Positions 51,001 to 60,055 of a stretch of DNA of 64,000 nucleotides are shown piece by piece. The translations under genes and the position numbers were made by a program. Position 1 is the first letter of the stretch. Each line of letters opens with the position of its first letter. The stretch is from Comamonadaceae bacterium OS-4 (GTDB taxonomy: Bacteria > Pseudomonadota > Gammaproteobacteria > Burkholderiales > Burkholderiaceae_C): contig AP026971.1 of the NCBI GenBank assembly GCA_027924025.1, forward strand, positions 62,001-126,000, written 5' to 3'. The notes below the pieces were generated by a model, which worked only from the letters and a program-made list of their open reading frames with translations, had not been told where the DNA came from and did not search any database.

Positions 51001-53199
51001 ATGCAAGCACAAATCCCGTCCAAAGCCGAACAATGGATAGAGCGCAGCGGCGCTCTGATGGCATGGGCAGTGGCGCGCAGTGACAGAAAAGCGACCTACA
51101 TAGGCAAGCTGAGCGTCGAACAAACCGGACTCAAATGCGACTGTGTGTGCCCCGCATGTGGCGGGCGTCTGCAAGCAGTCAATGCTGGCAAATCCCCAGA
51201 AGAACTACCCCCCGGCAAGTCACTGCGGCCCCACTTCCGCCATGACGCCGGCCAGCAGCAAGACGCCTGCCTCGTCAAGATGTCCCAGTTGGTGGCCCTG
51301 CAGCTCCTTTTGCAGGAACAAATCATCTACCTACCGCCCAAAACCTCCCACTGGCCGATCAGTGGAGCCAGCGGCCACATTTACAACGGCACAGCCCATA
51401 GGGATGCCGAATCCATGCGAGTGAGGGCCCGGGAATGGATCGATGAGCATGAAGCCAAGATCACACTGGAGGATGGCCGTGTCGTGTGGCTCAGGCTGTT
51501 CGGGAGTTCCGGTACCGGACAAGCCCAGAACGGCGAAGCGATCATCACCATCAAGGTCGATGATCCTGAGGTGGCCACGTGGCCGGCTGAGAAAATTTTG
51601 GAGCATGCCCAGCTCGTCGGTAAATGGCTCTGCTGGGAAAAGCACTGGCAAGACAGCGAACTCGCCACCCGGGCCAAAGAGGATGCTGAACAACAGGCGC
51701 AGAACTGGTGTGACTTCATTCCGGAGGAATTGGACTTACCAGCAAGCCTGACACAAGCCCAGCGCTCAGAGAGCGTGTTGCACTGGATCATCAAAGGGAT
51801 TCTGGAGCGCGCCCAGCACCTGACGACACCGCGTCACAGCGAAATCCTGACGCGCACCATGCCTGACAAGACGGAGGAGCGGCGAAGCGTGTATTTCGAA
51901 GTACGCAACTACCGCATCAGTAACGTGCGGCTGGAGCACCGGCTGCAGGGCGTGGTGTCCGATGTCATCTGCACAGCACAAGCCACCGGCGAGCAACCGA
52001 TGGACCTGCTGATAGAAGTTGCGGTGACGCACAAGGTTGACCAGGCCAAGGCGGCAAGGATCAAGGCCTTGGGGCTGGCCTGTGTAGAAATCGACACGCA
52101 AAGACTGGGCAAGGGCGGTAGGACCACCGTGGACGAGCTGCGCGCCATGGTCCTGAATGAGACAGGCAATAAGCGGTGGATCTTTCATCCCGACATAGAA
52201 CAGAGCCATCGAGCCGCGATCGCACATTTCACCACCAGGCATGAAGAAGTCACGCAGGCCATAGCGACGGAGAAAGCCCGCACCTCGTGGCTCATGACAC
52301 TCAACGATGGAGACCTCTTGCAGGAGTACTTACACCTGCTGCGGCAGGTATGGGGCAACCTCACCCCCCAAGACCGCCGGGGGGCGCCGTGCTGGCCGGC
52401 CGAGTTGCTACCTACCGTCAAACAGCGCGGCTTTACAGCCATGGGCGAAGCTGTGATGACAGCCCCGCGAGGTCTTTTATGGATGGTGGATGCCATTGCC
52501 CGTCACCAGACGGATAGAAGCGCTGTAGCCCTGTTTGAAGAGGCGATGACAGGAGCTGGTACCGTTCGCCTGCAGTCCTACGTGAGCGTCTTAGGGGCCG
52601 CCATCACCGAATACAAGTCCCCCATGACGACAGCAGAGTCTGCAAGGTGGCACGAACTGCGAGAAGTGGTGAAAAACTCGGTTCAGAAGGGGGACGAAAC
52701 CTACGCACGCCCGACCCACCATGACAAGGCGTTGTGCCTGCTTTTCCCAACCCTGCGCGAACGAATCCGGTCCCAGAAGGGCACACAGGATGCGGCCCGA
52801 CAAATCCGAGTCAATCGCCACATCGAAGAGCGCCAACAGGCCGCGCGCGATGCAGTGAGCACACGACAGAATGAGGCACGGCTTTTGCAACTTGAGGAAG
52901 TGGCCGAGTTTATGAAGGAGGTCAGCCTGTTTCACAGGTGGATGCCGGCCGCGGGATGGCCCCATGACTTGCCCACCACCGTCTCGCACGTGCAGCAGAC
53001 ACTTACCCGAAGAGATATCGCCTACGCCTTGCCATGGCGACAGATATTGGAATCCGCTTGGGAAGCCCGCGCAGCCGGCACGAGCTTGGTGACCTGGATG
53101 CAGTCGCAGAAGCCCACCGACCTGCTACAGGCCGAAAGCCTTCTGCGGATACTGGAGGTGGCGTGGATGCAGGAGCGAAAGATGCTGCGGTCGCAGTGA
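51001..53199 (+). CDS. CoiA-like nuclease with long C-terminal extension
   Basis: 732 residues. N-terminal Cys cluster (Cys46, 48, 50, 53: CDCVCPACGG) then LRPHFRH, as in competence protein CoiA and related plasmid proteins. A PD-(D/E)xK core follows: SDVIC with Asp321 and LLIEVAVTH with Glu339, then KAARIKALGLACVEID. Residues from about 390 to 732 form a helical extension, about twice the usual CoiA length. CoiA acts in DNA uptake in Gram-positive bacteria; here a role on incoming or transferred DNA is inference. Confidence 0.7.
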   Translation: MQAQIPSKAEQWIERSGALMAWAVARSDRKATYIGKLSVEQTGLKCDCVCPACGGRLQAVNAGKSPEELPPGKSLRPHFRHDAGQQQDACLVKMSQLVALQLLLQEQIIYLPPKTSHWPISGASGHIYNGTAHRDAESMRVRAREWIDEHEAKITLEDGRVVWLRLFGSSGTGQAQNGEAIITIKVDDPEVATWPAEKILEHAQLVGKWLCWEKHWQDSELATRAKEDAEQQAQNWCDFIPEELDLPASLTQAQRSESVLHWIIKGILERAQHLTTPRHSEILTRTMPDKTEERRSVYFEVRNYRISNVRLEHRLQGVVSDVICTAQATGEQPMDLLIEVAVTHKVDQAKAARIKALGLACVEIDTQRLGKGGRTTVDELRAMVLNETGNKRWIFHPDIEQSHRAAIAHFTTRHEEVTQAIATEKARTSWLMTLNDGDLLQEYLHLLRQVWGNLTPQDRRGAPCWPAELLPTVKQRGFTAMGEAVMTAPRGLLWMVDAIARHQTDRSAVALFEEAMTGAGTVRLQSYVSVLGAAITEYKSPMTTAESARWHELREVVKNSVQKGDETYARPTHHDKALCLLFPTLRERIRSQKGTQDAARQIRVNRHIEERQQAARDAVSTRQNEARLLQLEEVAEFMKEVSLFHRWMPAAGWPHDLPTTVSHVQQTLTRRDIAYALPWRQILESAWEARAAGTSLVTWMQSQKPTDLLQAESLLRILEVAWMQERKMLRSQ

Positions 53200-53251
53200 C
53201 GACCACTGAGAGAGACGGGCGAAAAAATCACTGCAGCCCAGGCGTTCCCGC

Positions 53252-53281
53252 TTGTCTCAGGCGAGTTGTTCCAGCGATAAT
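53252..53281 (+). promoter_or_regulatory. Promoter of the 53.3-kb RNA
   Basis: TTGTCT (53252-53257), 18 bp, GATAAT (53276-53281). The following transcribed bases (AGGAACTCTTTTCG) resemble those after the promoters of the three repeated leaders, most closely the copy at 62.3 kb (AGGACTCTTTTTCG). Confidence 0.55.
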
Positions 53282-53287
53282 AGGAAC

Positions 53288-53467
53288 TCTTTTCGCTCGG
53301 CGCTTTCGCGCCAGCCCACTCATATTTCACAACCCTACAGGGCTTTCGAGCCGCTGTAGCGGTCTTGGAAGCCTCCATCCGGAGCTTCTGTCTTGGTGAA
53401 AACACCTCACCACTTTTCCAAGCAACGCCGATAGCGTTTGCATACAGCCCGCTCGCGCGGGTTTTTT
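53288..53467 (+). ncRNA. Candidate structured RNA, about 180 nt, ending in a terminator
   Basis: Fills most of a 356-bp gap. Hairpins: GGCGC/GCGCC (53299-53303/53308-53312); CTACAG/CTGTAG (53335-53340/53354-53359) capped by GGCT-TTCG-AGCC (53341-53352); CTCC/GGAG near 53374-53385; intrinsic terminator CCCGC-TCGC-GCGGG with six T (53448-53467). It may be a free RNA or an attenuator of the gene at 53556. No protein frame or known family recognised. Confidence 0.6.
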
Positions 53468-53471
53468 CATG

Positions 53472-53518
53472 CCCATGCGGGACACATCGTCCCGCTGGGG
53501 CTGGTGCGTCTGCATGGG
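53472..53518 (+). promoter_or_regulatory. Hairpin leader before the gene at 53556
   Basis: CCCATGC (53472-53478) can pair with GCATGGG (53512-53518). A strong alternative inner stem is GCGGGAC (53477-53483) with GTCCCGC (53489-53495). It lies immediately downstream of the terminator. Confidence 0.4.
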
Positions 53519-53555
53519 TCGTTCAACGACTGCGCCAAGTGCGCGGAGTAACACC

Positions 53556-55154
53556 ATGTACACCATCAAAAACTCTCAACTTGAAATTCCCTGCAGCACG
53601 CTTGTCCATGCGATTGCACGGCTCAACGACACACTTACCAAACGGGATCTAACCAAGTACCGTAAGGATGACCCCTTGCGCATTGAATCACTGGACGGCC
53701 AGCAATGGCCGGTTGAATTCCAATCGGGCGGCTACATGGCCTACCCATTGCTCCACGACGGCCAAAGCGCATTGCAATGGCTCAATCGGCTGCTCATTGA
53801 AGTACGCCTGCACGCGATCAGCCCCACCGGTGCCATCCTGAGCCCCCAGCACATGGAGCGCAGCGTGTGGAATGGTCTGCAAACGCTCAATGAACTCGTG
53901 AAGGGCTATGGAAAGCTCTTTACTGATCAACAGCGCAACGAAAATCTGGTCGTCAACGGCCAGGTGGTCAACTCACTGACCCAAGCCTACGAAATCACGT
54001 TTCGCAACTACTTTGGCTTTGGGCCCACCGGCCCAGAACGCAGCCCACTGCAAGCTGGCTACCACGAGTGGTATGTCGCCCATGCGTTACTGCGCGGTGA
54101 AGACATCAAGCAGTCCACCCTGGACGCATATGCCTCCGTCGATTGGGTACAGGCCAGCTACTTCCGCGATGTAGATTGGATTGAACACCTTCTGCAGCGT
54201 CCCTACTTACGGGGCAAGTTCAAAGAAGCCCGGCACCTGAGCTTTGTCATGAGCTTGGAGGGCAAGCCTGACTGCAGCTACAAGGAAGTCACCACAGAGA
54301 ACGTGGGCTACCTTGCATCGCTGCTCAAGGCACTGCCAGCCGATGCCGGATGGCTTGAGTTGGACGATCTTTTCTATAAAAAGGGAATCCTGAGTGTGCG
54401 CGAGCCCTACGAGACCGAACTGCCGACCCTCGCGGACGGTGTGCCGGTCAACAAACTGGCTGTGGCGATCTACGAAGAGCTGATCAAGAAGGCTCGCAAG
54501 GACCACGAAGCCTCTTTGGAAGATCGCATCAAGCAGGGTATGACCCAGCGTGAAATCGCATTCACCCGCCAGCGCATAGCGACGTTGGAGCGCGAATACA
54601 GCTATTCGTACCCCAACAAGCTTGCCAACGCGGTGACCCAACGCAATATGCACTTTCTCGTCGACGTGCTGGACTCACCGAACAACGTAGCCACGCAGCG
54701 CGCCATCAAGCGCGTGAAAGGCATCGAGATCGAACGCAAGGCCTCCCGTGAGCGCATCCGCGAAATCTTCCGTCTGGCTGGCTATGAGGACGATGCACAG
54801 TACCAACAGGCACGGGCCGAGTACGACGCACAAGTCGCAGCCGCGAAAGCGGCCAAGCAAGCAGAAGACGCCATCAAGCGACGCAAAGCGGAGCGCGAGA
54901 ACCTTCAGTCTGCGATGGCAAACCAGAAGATTCAGTTCGAGGGAAAAGTCATGTCAAAAGCCGCATTCATCGAATCGGCGATTGCACAGGGCTTCAACCG
55001 CGTGACGTCAGAGAAGCGCGGTGCAGTGCCGCGCTATTACCTCACCAACGCAGCCGGTAGCGGCTACCTCTTGGAAACCAAGGGGGGGATGCTGGACTAC
55101 GCCCGAATGCTCCTGGAGCAAGTCGAAAGCGATCAGACCACCGCCACCCTCTAA
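53556..55154 (+). CDS. Hypothetical protein with coiled coil, 532 aa
   Basis: ATG 53556 is preceded by CGGAG. The N-terminal 330 residues look globular (helical, aromatic-rich). Residues about 340-470 are highly charged and probably coiled coil, with Ala/Lys/Glu runs. The C-terminal 70 residues form a small domain (QGFNRVTSEKRGAVPRYYL then GSGYLLETKGGMLDYAR). No family recognised. Confidence 0.7.
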   Translation: MYTIKNSQLEIPCSTLVHAIARLNDTLTKRDLTKYRKDDPLRIESLDGQQWPVEFQSGGYMAYPLLHDGQSALQWLNRLLIEVRLHAISPTGAILSPQHMERSVWNGLQTLNELVKGYGKLFTDQQRNENLVVNGQVVNSLTQAYEITFRNYFGFGPTGPERSPLQAGYHEWYVAHALLRGEDIKQSTLDAYASVDWVQASYFRDVDWIEHLLQRPYLRGKFKEARHLSFVMSLEGKPDCSYKEVTTENVGYLASLLKALPADAGWLELDDLFYKKGILSVREPYETELPTLADGVPVNKLAVAIYEELIKKARKDHEASLEDRIKQGMTQREIAFTRQRIATLEREYSYSYPNKLANAVTQRNMHFLVDVLDSPNNVATQRAIKRVKGIEIERKASRERIREIFRLAGYEDDAQYQQARAEYDAQVAAAKAAKQAEDAIKRRKAERENLQSAMANQKIQFEGKVMSKAAFIESAIAQGFNRVTSEKRGAVPRYYLTNAAGSGYLLETKGGMLDYARMLLEQVESDQTTATL

Positions 55155-55169
55155 ATCACATCAACCCGG

Positions 55170-55187
55170 CAGGGCGCCACAGCCCTG
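55170..55187 (+). promoter_or_regulatory. Leader hairpin CAGGGC/GCCCTG
   Basis: Perfect 6-bp stem with a 6-base loop in the 79-bp gap, 46 bp before the GTG of the next gene. Confidence 0.35.
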
Positions 55188-55233
55188 AGGGGTTGTGTGT
55201 GCTCCTGCAGTCCAACCAACCAGGAGAACCATT

Positions 55234-55617
55234 GTGAAAACCAATCCGGTTTTTGATAACCCCGCCGCCTTTCGGGCAGCGAAAAAAGCCACCCTTCAAG
55301 CTACTCAGGAATTGAACGCGACGCCGCGCCACTTGTTGGGCCCCGGCAATCCCAACCATCCGGATAACTTTGACCGGCCCAACACGACGGGCACACCCTT
55401 CGAGGTTGCCGGCGTGAAGTTCACGGCCATTCGCTACGAGACGCCTGCGCCTCACTGGCGCTTGCGCACCGACGAAAACAGCTATCTCTTTGCAGCTGGG
55501 GCTGGATCCATTTCAAACCGCAGCGTCCCCAAGATGCAGGCCAGCCTGCAAGCGCTCTTTGACGAAACGTCCAAAGGCGATTTGGCGGATTTTCGTAAAC
55601 GTTTGGGGTTGGCATAG
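55234..55617 (+). CDS. Hypothetical protein, 127 aa
   Basis: GTG start with CAGGAG 7 bp upstream; the longer open frame starts without one. Small alpha/beta protein (PFEVAGVKFTAIRYETPAPHW). No family recognised. Confidence 0.65.
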   Translation: MKTNPVFDNPAAFRAAKKATLQATQELNATPRHLLGPGNPNHPDNFDRPNTTGTPFEVAGVKFTAIRYETPAPHWRLRTDENSYLFAAGAGSISNRSVPKMQASLQALFDETSKGDLADFRKRLGLA

Positions 55618-55633
55618 CCCGCACCTCACTTAC

Positions 55634-55651
55634 CCAGCCCCACGGGGCTGG
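55634..55651 (+). promoter_or_regulatory. Leader hairpin CCAGCCC/GGGCTGG
   Basis: Perfect stem with a CACG loop, 28 bp before the next start codon. Confidence 0.35.
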
Positions 55652-55678
55652 AAACCCTTTCCACGACCACTTTTAACC

Positions 55679-56386
55679 ATGAGTACAGATACGAAACCCG
55701 ATTACAAACCCAGCCCTACGCAGATCAATGCGGCCTTGTTGGTTTTCTTGGCCATGAAGCACTTGGAGATGGTCAAACCCATCGTGACGAGCTACCGAAA
55801 CGCGATCCTTGCCGAGGGCCAGTGGCGAATTGACAAGGAGAAAGGCGGTCAGGGCGATACCTTAGTGACTGACCACAAGGACAGCTTCCTCATGTCCGAC
55901 GACGACTTTGCAACCTACGACGCGCTGTGCAAACAGATGCGTGACAAGGCAGGTCTGCCGGTAGAGGACCCTGAGCACTGCCCATTGCTGGTAGCCGAAG
56001 ACCTGTTGTTGCAAACCAAGCAGTTGTTGGTGTCGGAAATGGAGCCTGTTACCCACATTGGCTGGGAAATGCTGACTCAGCACAAAACCCAGCCCATGGA
56101 GGAGTACATCGAGCTCACCCTGAACATGCTGGGCTCCGCTTGCCAAGGAACGCTCGCGTCACCACAGCAACACTGGCTTCTGGTGTGGCGTGACCATGTT
56201 CGCGGCGGTCGGGCGGTGACATGCGGATTTGAATCGGATCTGAACACCTGCTCGCGCCCGGGCTACACCGGCAGGGTGGTAATGGACTGCGTGCGCTGCA
56301 AAAGCGGCACGCAACAGAATCGCTTTGCCTGGTTGTCGCACCGACTCACTGTTTTGACACGTATTAGCCTGAAGGAGGCAGCATGA
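55679..56386 (+). CDS. Hypothetical protein, 235 aa
   Basis: ATG 55679 begins where coding character begins; the frame upstream overlaps the previous gene. Helical and acidic. The last 80 residues differ in composition (Arg, Cys, Gly-rich), with five Cys residues that could bind metal. The stop overlaps the next ATG (ATGA). Confidence 0.6.
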   Translation: MSTDTKPDYKPSPTQINAALLVFLAMKHLEMVKPIVTSYRNAILAEGQWRIDKEKGGQGDTLVTDHKDSFLMSDDDFATYDALCKQMRDKAGLPVEDPEHCPLLVAEDLLLQTKQLLVSEMEPVTHIGWEMLTQHKTQPMEEYIELTLNMLGSACQGTLASPQQHWLLVWRDHVRGGRAVTCGFESDLNTCSRPGYTGRVVMDCVRCKSGTQQNRFAWLSHRLTVLTRISLKEAA

Positions 56387-56826
56387 CCACCACGACCGAT
56401 ATGGATCTGAGCCGGTTCAAGGTAATCCAGGCGCGCGTACCGAAACGCCCTGAAATTGACAAAAACCCCTTGCGGGCGCTGATCCACATGCTGGAGTCTG
56501 AATCGCTGCATCCAGACTGCGACATGCGCGACCCCACAGACGACACCCAAGAGCAAATCCCTTTTCGTGGACGTTGCTGGGGATCATGTGTGTCCGTGCC
56601 GATTGAGGGGACCCATCGCCGCCGTTACGTCGATACCAAGCCCATCCACCCAGCGCATCCTGAAGCAGTTCGCTACTTCGGCAACTTCTTTGAGACCAGC
56701 TTTGCGTTTGAGCTCGATACCGACGATACGGCGCTGATCGCCCTCCTGGACGCGCTCATTGCCGCAAACATGGCCACGCCAGCTTATGGCAAAGCCCTTG
56801 AACAGATAAGCCGCCGCAAGCGCTGA
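56383..56826 (+). CDS. Hypothetical protein, 147 aa
   Basis: Coupled to the previous gene by ATGA and preceded by GGAGG. Alpha/beta composition with a basic C terminus. No family recognised. A terminator follows. Confidence 0.65.
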   Translation: MTTTTDMDLSRFKVIQARVPKRPEIDKNPLRALIHMLESESLHPDCDMRDPTDDTQEQIPFRGRCWGSCVSVPIEGTHRRRYVDTKPIHPAHPEAVRYFGNFFETSFAFELDTDDTALIALLDALIAANMATPAYGKALEQISRRKR

Positions 56827-56839
56827 TCTGAACCACTAC

Positions 56840-56882
56840 AACCCCGTGCGATGCCTAAATGGCTAGTAACGGGGTTTTTTTT
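56840..56882 (+). terminator. Intrinsic terminator
   Basis: AACCCCGT (56840-56847) pairs with ACGGGGTT (56869-56876), loop of 21, followed by a T tract. Confidence 0.85.
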
Positions 56883-57016
56883 CGACTGCCGCATCCCGCT
56901 ATCTATGAGGGGATACCTTTTTTTGAGCGGATTCGTGCCGCTTGAAAAAAGGCTCCCGTCATAGCCGGCCGGCGCAGTTTGTCTGTGACCAGCCCTCGCA
57001 ACGTTTACACAAAGTT

Positions 57017-58099
57017 ATGAAGCTCACCCTTACGCATCTCGCTCTACTGTCCGCAATCTCATTGACCGCCTGCGGAGGTGGTGGGGGAGGGGATGGAGGC
57101 AGCAATAGCGCCCCCCCTAGCAGTGCGCCGGTCAATGGCGTAACCAGCCCCGTGACAGCCAGCAACAACGTTTTCAAAAAGGTGTATGACGATGGCGCAT
57201 ATACCTTGTGGGGCTACTACTACCTGCTCAATGGCGTCGAACAAGTAGCGATCGGACGGAACAGGATCAGCAGTAGCAACACCATCATCAAGACACAGGC
57301 GATATACGGCGCGACCACCTCCACCGAAACGCTACCGGTGCTGTTTCCTCAAATTGGGCCATTTGATGCCATATACCAAGATTCGGTAAACATTAGCGGA
57401 ACAACACTGCAGTTCGTGTTTGGAGCTGATCCGACATCAGCAGAACTCTCCGTGCCTGGTCACGCATCCGTAGCCAAATGGAAAGCCACCATTGCTGAAA
57501 ACGACGTCGCCGGCCAGCTCGTAGCTAACCACATCAAGACTGATGCGGGAGCCCTCGTCAATGGCTCCTACCGAATTCCGGGGCAAGTCTTTTCTGCCGG
57601 TGCAAAGTCCTACATCACGACGTTGGAAGCATCGGTGGACATGCTGTTTCAGTACGGCAGGGAGGCGTTCATCACCAGTGAAGCGGCCCTCACCAATAGC
57701 TCGCGCTGCAACTCGATCACAGGCCTTGCGCCGAAACTGATCACAGAGATTCTGGTGAACGGTGCCGTCAGGTTTTTTGAAACGACAACGGGAACCTGCA
57801 CCCGCACAGGCGAGGTACTGATTGCAAGTGATGGCGCATGGAGCAAGCGAACGGTCGGGGCCAACACGTTTTACGACATCACCTATCCGGCCAGCGTGAC
57901 CGGGGGCAAGTTTTCAAGCCTCTTCACCGGCGCGATAGGCCCATCCACCAAGGCCACCAATGTCTACATCAACAGACCCTCTGGCAGCACGAATTTCTAT
58001 GCGGCGCAACTGGTGAAGCAAGGGGAGCGGTTCGTGTCCCGTCAACCGCACTTCAACACGATGGCCCTTAACGATTTGCGCGCACTGGCCGGGATCTGA
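57017..58099 (+). CDS. Lipoprotein with poly-Gly tether, 360 aa
   Basis: ATG 57017 gives a signal peptide with lipobox LTAC (Cys19), followed by six Gly, Asp and two Gly, like the CAP-domain lipoprotein at 19.2-20.8 kb. The mature part is beta-rich with Ser and Thr and two Cys that could pair. No family recognised. It acts at the cell surface. Confidence 0.75.
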   Translation: MKLTLTHLALLSAISLTACGGGGGGDGGSNSAPPSSAPVNGVTSPVTASNNVFKKVYDDGAYTLWGYYYLLNGVEQVAIGRNRISSSNTIIKTQAIYGATTSTETLPVLFPQIGPFDAIYQDSVNISGTTLQFVFGADPTSAELSVPGHASVAKWKATIAENDVAGQLVANHIKTDAGALVNGSYRIPGQVFSAGAKSYITTLEASVDMLFQYGREAFITSEAALTNSSRCNSITGLAPKLITEILVNGAVRFFETTTGTCTRTGEVLIASDGAWSKRTVGANTFYDITYPASVTGGKFSSLFTGAIGPSTKATNVYINRPSGSTNFYAAQLVKQGERFVSRQPHFNTMALNDLRALAGI

Positions 58100-58103
58100 T
58101 GGA

Positions 58104-58304
58104 TTGCCGCGGGGCTGGTAAGTGGCTAAAATTCTGGCACTTTACGGCGCTTTGCCACACCCCATCGGGTGCAACTTATACAGCCCACCAGTCAACATCG
58201 CCATGTGCGGTGCTGACATCCCAAACGACCGCTCAACCGGTCATCCCACTAACTGCCCAAGGCGAACATCTCGCCTGTGGGCAGACTTGTTTATCCCCTT
58301 GGGC
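58104..58304 (+). promoter_or_regulatory. Repeated structured leader, copy A (with promoter)
   Basis: Promoter TTGCCG (58104-58109), 17 bp, TAAAAT (58127-58132). Then CACCC/GGGTG (58158-58162/58167-58171), GCAACTTATACAGCC, GACCG/CGGTC (58227-58231/58238-58242), GGCGA/TCGCC (58261-58265/58271-58275) closed by CTGCCC/GGGCAG (58253-58258/58279-58284), and CCTTGGGC (58297-58304), which is perfectly complementary to GCCCAAGG (58255-58262). The next start codon lies 16 bp downstream. Confidence 0.75.
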
Positions 58305-58320
58305 TTCAATCGGAGAACCC

Positions 58321-58860
58321 ATGGAAGACCCAGAAATCACAATCACTACGGCCGGTGGAACCGCGTACACGTTGCGTCCAGTTCCCATGAAGCGCTTGGC
58401 CAGCCAAAGCAGCACGGATTGGCTCAAGTTCGTTCAGGACTATGTGCCTGGCGCCGTAATGGCGCAAGACTATGCGGTGAAGCTTCGCAGCTTCCTGCAG
58501 GTCCATAAAACGGATGCGCTGACCGACGGCACCCACAGCTACACGCTGCATCTCAATGGACTTGTGTTTTGCAACCCGGAGGTCATCAATGACGAAGCCT
58601 ATACCGACACCTTCGGTAATGCTGACATCAAACACCCGTTTGCAAATTACAAGCTCAGTGACGCCGTATTGTTGGCCCGACACACAGCGCACCTGCGCAA
58701 CTGCAAACCCTTGCACTCCTTGGTGGATGCGCGAGAGGTCATTCAGACAGCCGCATCAAGTGCGGGGCATCTCTGGATAACCGGCAACTGCGCTCTGGAC
58801 GTGCTGGATGCCGCGATCGACGGCAAGGATTTGCAGATACGTAACCGCCTCATCGGCTAA
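58321..58860 (+). CDS. Hypothetical protein behind leader A, 179 aa
   Basis: ATG 58321 with GGAGAA 6-11 bp upstream. The longer open frame runs through the structured leader and is not coding. Small alpha/beta protein, no motif recognised. Confidence 0.7.
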   Translation: MEDPEITITTAGGTAYTLRPVPMKRLASQSSTDWLKFVQDYVPGAVMAQDYAVKLRSFLQVHKTDALTDGTHSYTLHLNGLVFCNPEVINDEAYTDTFGNADIKHPFANYKLSDAVLLARHTAHLRNCKPLHSLVDAREVIQTAASSAGHLWITGNCALDVLDAAIDGKDLQIRNRLIG

Positions 58861-58867
58861 ACACCAA

Positions 58868-58895
58868 CCCCTGCGGGATTCGCTCCCGCAAGGGG
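58868..58895 (+). promoter_or_regulatory. Leader hairpin with CTGCGGG/CCCGCA stem
   Basis: CCCCTGCGGG (58868-58877) pairs with CCCGCAAGGGG (58885-58895) with one mismatch, 28 bp before a small gene; no T tract. Confidence 0.4.
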
Positions 58896-58923
58896 GCGCT
58901 CGCAACTTTTGAAAGACCGAAAG

Positions 58924-59067
58924 ATGTTCGAACGCATTGATATTTACGTCAAAGCCGGCAAGCGCTGGAAGTATGTGGACTGCACCCGCATGCATAAAAC
59001 GCTGGAATCAGCCCAGCGCCACTACGGCCCATCGTGCCAAGCGCGATGGAGTGAACGGGGAGCCTAA
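58924..59067 (+). CDS. Small protein, 47 aa
   Basis: ATG frame of 47 codons (begins MFERIDIYVKAGKRWKYVDC), basic and aromatic, with a start of normal coding character. AAAG precedes it. It stops 4 bp before the next gene. No family recognised. Confidence 0.5.
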   Translation: MFERIDIYVKAGKRWKYVDCTRMHKTLESAQRHYGPSCQARWSERGA

Positions 59068-59071
59068 GCGG

Positions 59072-59317
59072 ATGGCCACGTTTTACCTCCATATGGAAGA
59101 AGTCACACCGATTTCATCTACGGTCATTGAAACCTTGCAAGCCACACCAGGCGTGACGGACGTGAAGGCCATCATGACTTGCCTGCGGCATACACGCTTC
59201 AAGTCAAAAACCACGCCTCCGCATTACTACGTCACGTTCAGGCAACAGGGGCGCACATACCGTGAAGACGCCAATACGCCTGCCGAATTAGACGCACTCA
59301 TCACTGAGTACTTCTAG
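59072..59317 (+). CDS. Hypothetical protein, 81 aa
   Basis: ATG 59072 with GGGGAG 9 bp upstream. Alternating strand and helix (TFYLHMEEVTPISSTVIETL, HYYVTFRQQGRTYRED) suggest a small ferredoxin-like fold. No family recognised. Confidence 0.6.
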   Translation: MATFYLHMEEVTPISSTVIETLQATPGVTDVKAIMTCLRHTRFKSKTTPPHYYVTFRQQGRTYREDANTPAELDALITEYF

Positions 59318-59373
59318 GAAGTGACTTTCACCGGCCGTCTATGAAAAACGACGGCTACCCCACTTACCCATTC

Positions 59374-59403
59374 GGGCACCTGTGCCCGCCTGGGCCCGGG
59401 CCC
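59374..59403 (+). promoter_or_regulatory. Leader hairpin GGGCA/TGCCC and 12-bp palindrome
   Basis: GGGCA (59374-59378) with TGCCC (59383-59387), then a palindrome of GGGCCC twice (59392-59403), 23 bp before the next start codon. Confidence 0.4.
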
Positions 59404-59425
59404 AACCATCACAAGGAAATTGAAA

Positions 59426-59950
59426 ATGCTTCATTCCAAAGGAGAACAATTCAGCCGCCCTGAGGACATTACTCAGGCTGCTGCCGAAAAGACGGCCATC
59501 CTGCGAATGTTTTTGAAAGATTGGCGATCCACCATTCCCGGTGAATTGCTCTACAACGACATTCTGAAAAGCCCTAACTGCGAGTGCGGAGTACTCTTGG
59601 AAAGCGTCGATGCGACACCGCACGACAAGTATGCCGGCGTCACACTGCGGACCATCGGCATCGCCCTCCATGAGGCTGTTCTGCAGCATCAACAAACGCT
59701 GCCCAGCCCCGCGCAAGGTGCGCAACCTCCGCATGGTCAGGATGGCGTCGAGAAAACGCTGACCGGCCATGCTGTGGTGGCGTTGCGCCTGCGCCATTTG
59801 CACCTGCGCAGCTTTCACGTAGACCCTGAACACGCGAAAGCAGCGCTGCATCAAACCATGGATTCCGACCCCCTGAAGGCCATTCCTGCGGAGGTCACTT
59901 TTGCGAAAAATGGGAATGTCCGTATGTGGCGGGCATCACCCCCGCAATAG
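59426..59950 (+). CDS. Hypothetical protein, 174 aa
   Basis: ATG 59426 with AAGGAA about 9 bp upstream. Mostly helical. A His/Arg-rich segment (LRLRHLHLRSFHV) lies near residue 130. No family recognised. Confidence 0.65.
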   Translation: MLHSKGEQFSRPEDITQAAAEKTAILRMFLKDWRSTIPGELLYNDILKSPNCECGVLLESVDATPHDKYAGVTLRTIGIALHEAVLQHQQTLPSPAQGAQPPHGQDGVEKTLTGHAVVALRLRHLHLRSFHVDPEHAKAALHQTMDSDPLKAIPAEVTFAKNGNVRMWRASPPQ

Positions 59951-59971
59951 TGCTGCTGCACTCATAGAAAC

Positions 59972-60006
59972 GCCCTAAATCATCACGATTTCAGGGCATT
60001 TTTTTG
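59972..60006 (+). terminator. Intrinsic terminator
   Basis: GCCCT(AAAT) from 59972 pairs with (ATTT)C-AGGGC ending at 59997, followed by seven or eight T. Confidence 0.8.
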
Positions 60007-60055
60007 GAAAAAAGTAGCTCATTTTGAGCCAAAATCAAAGGATCGAAACAACCCA

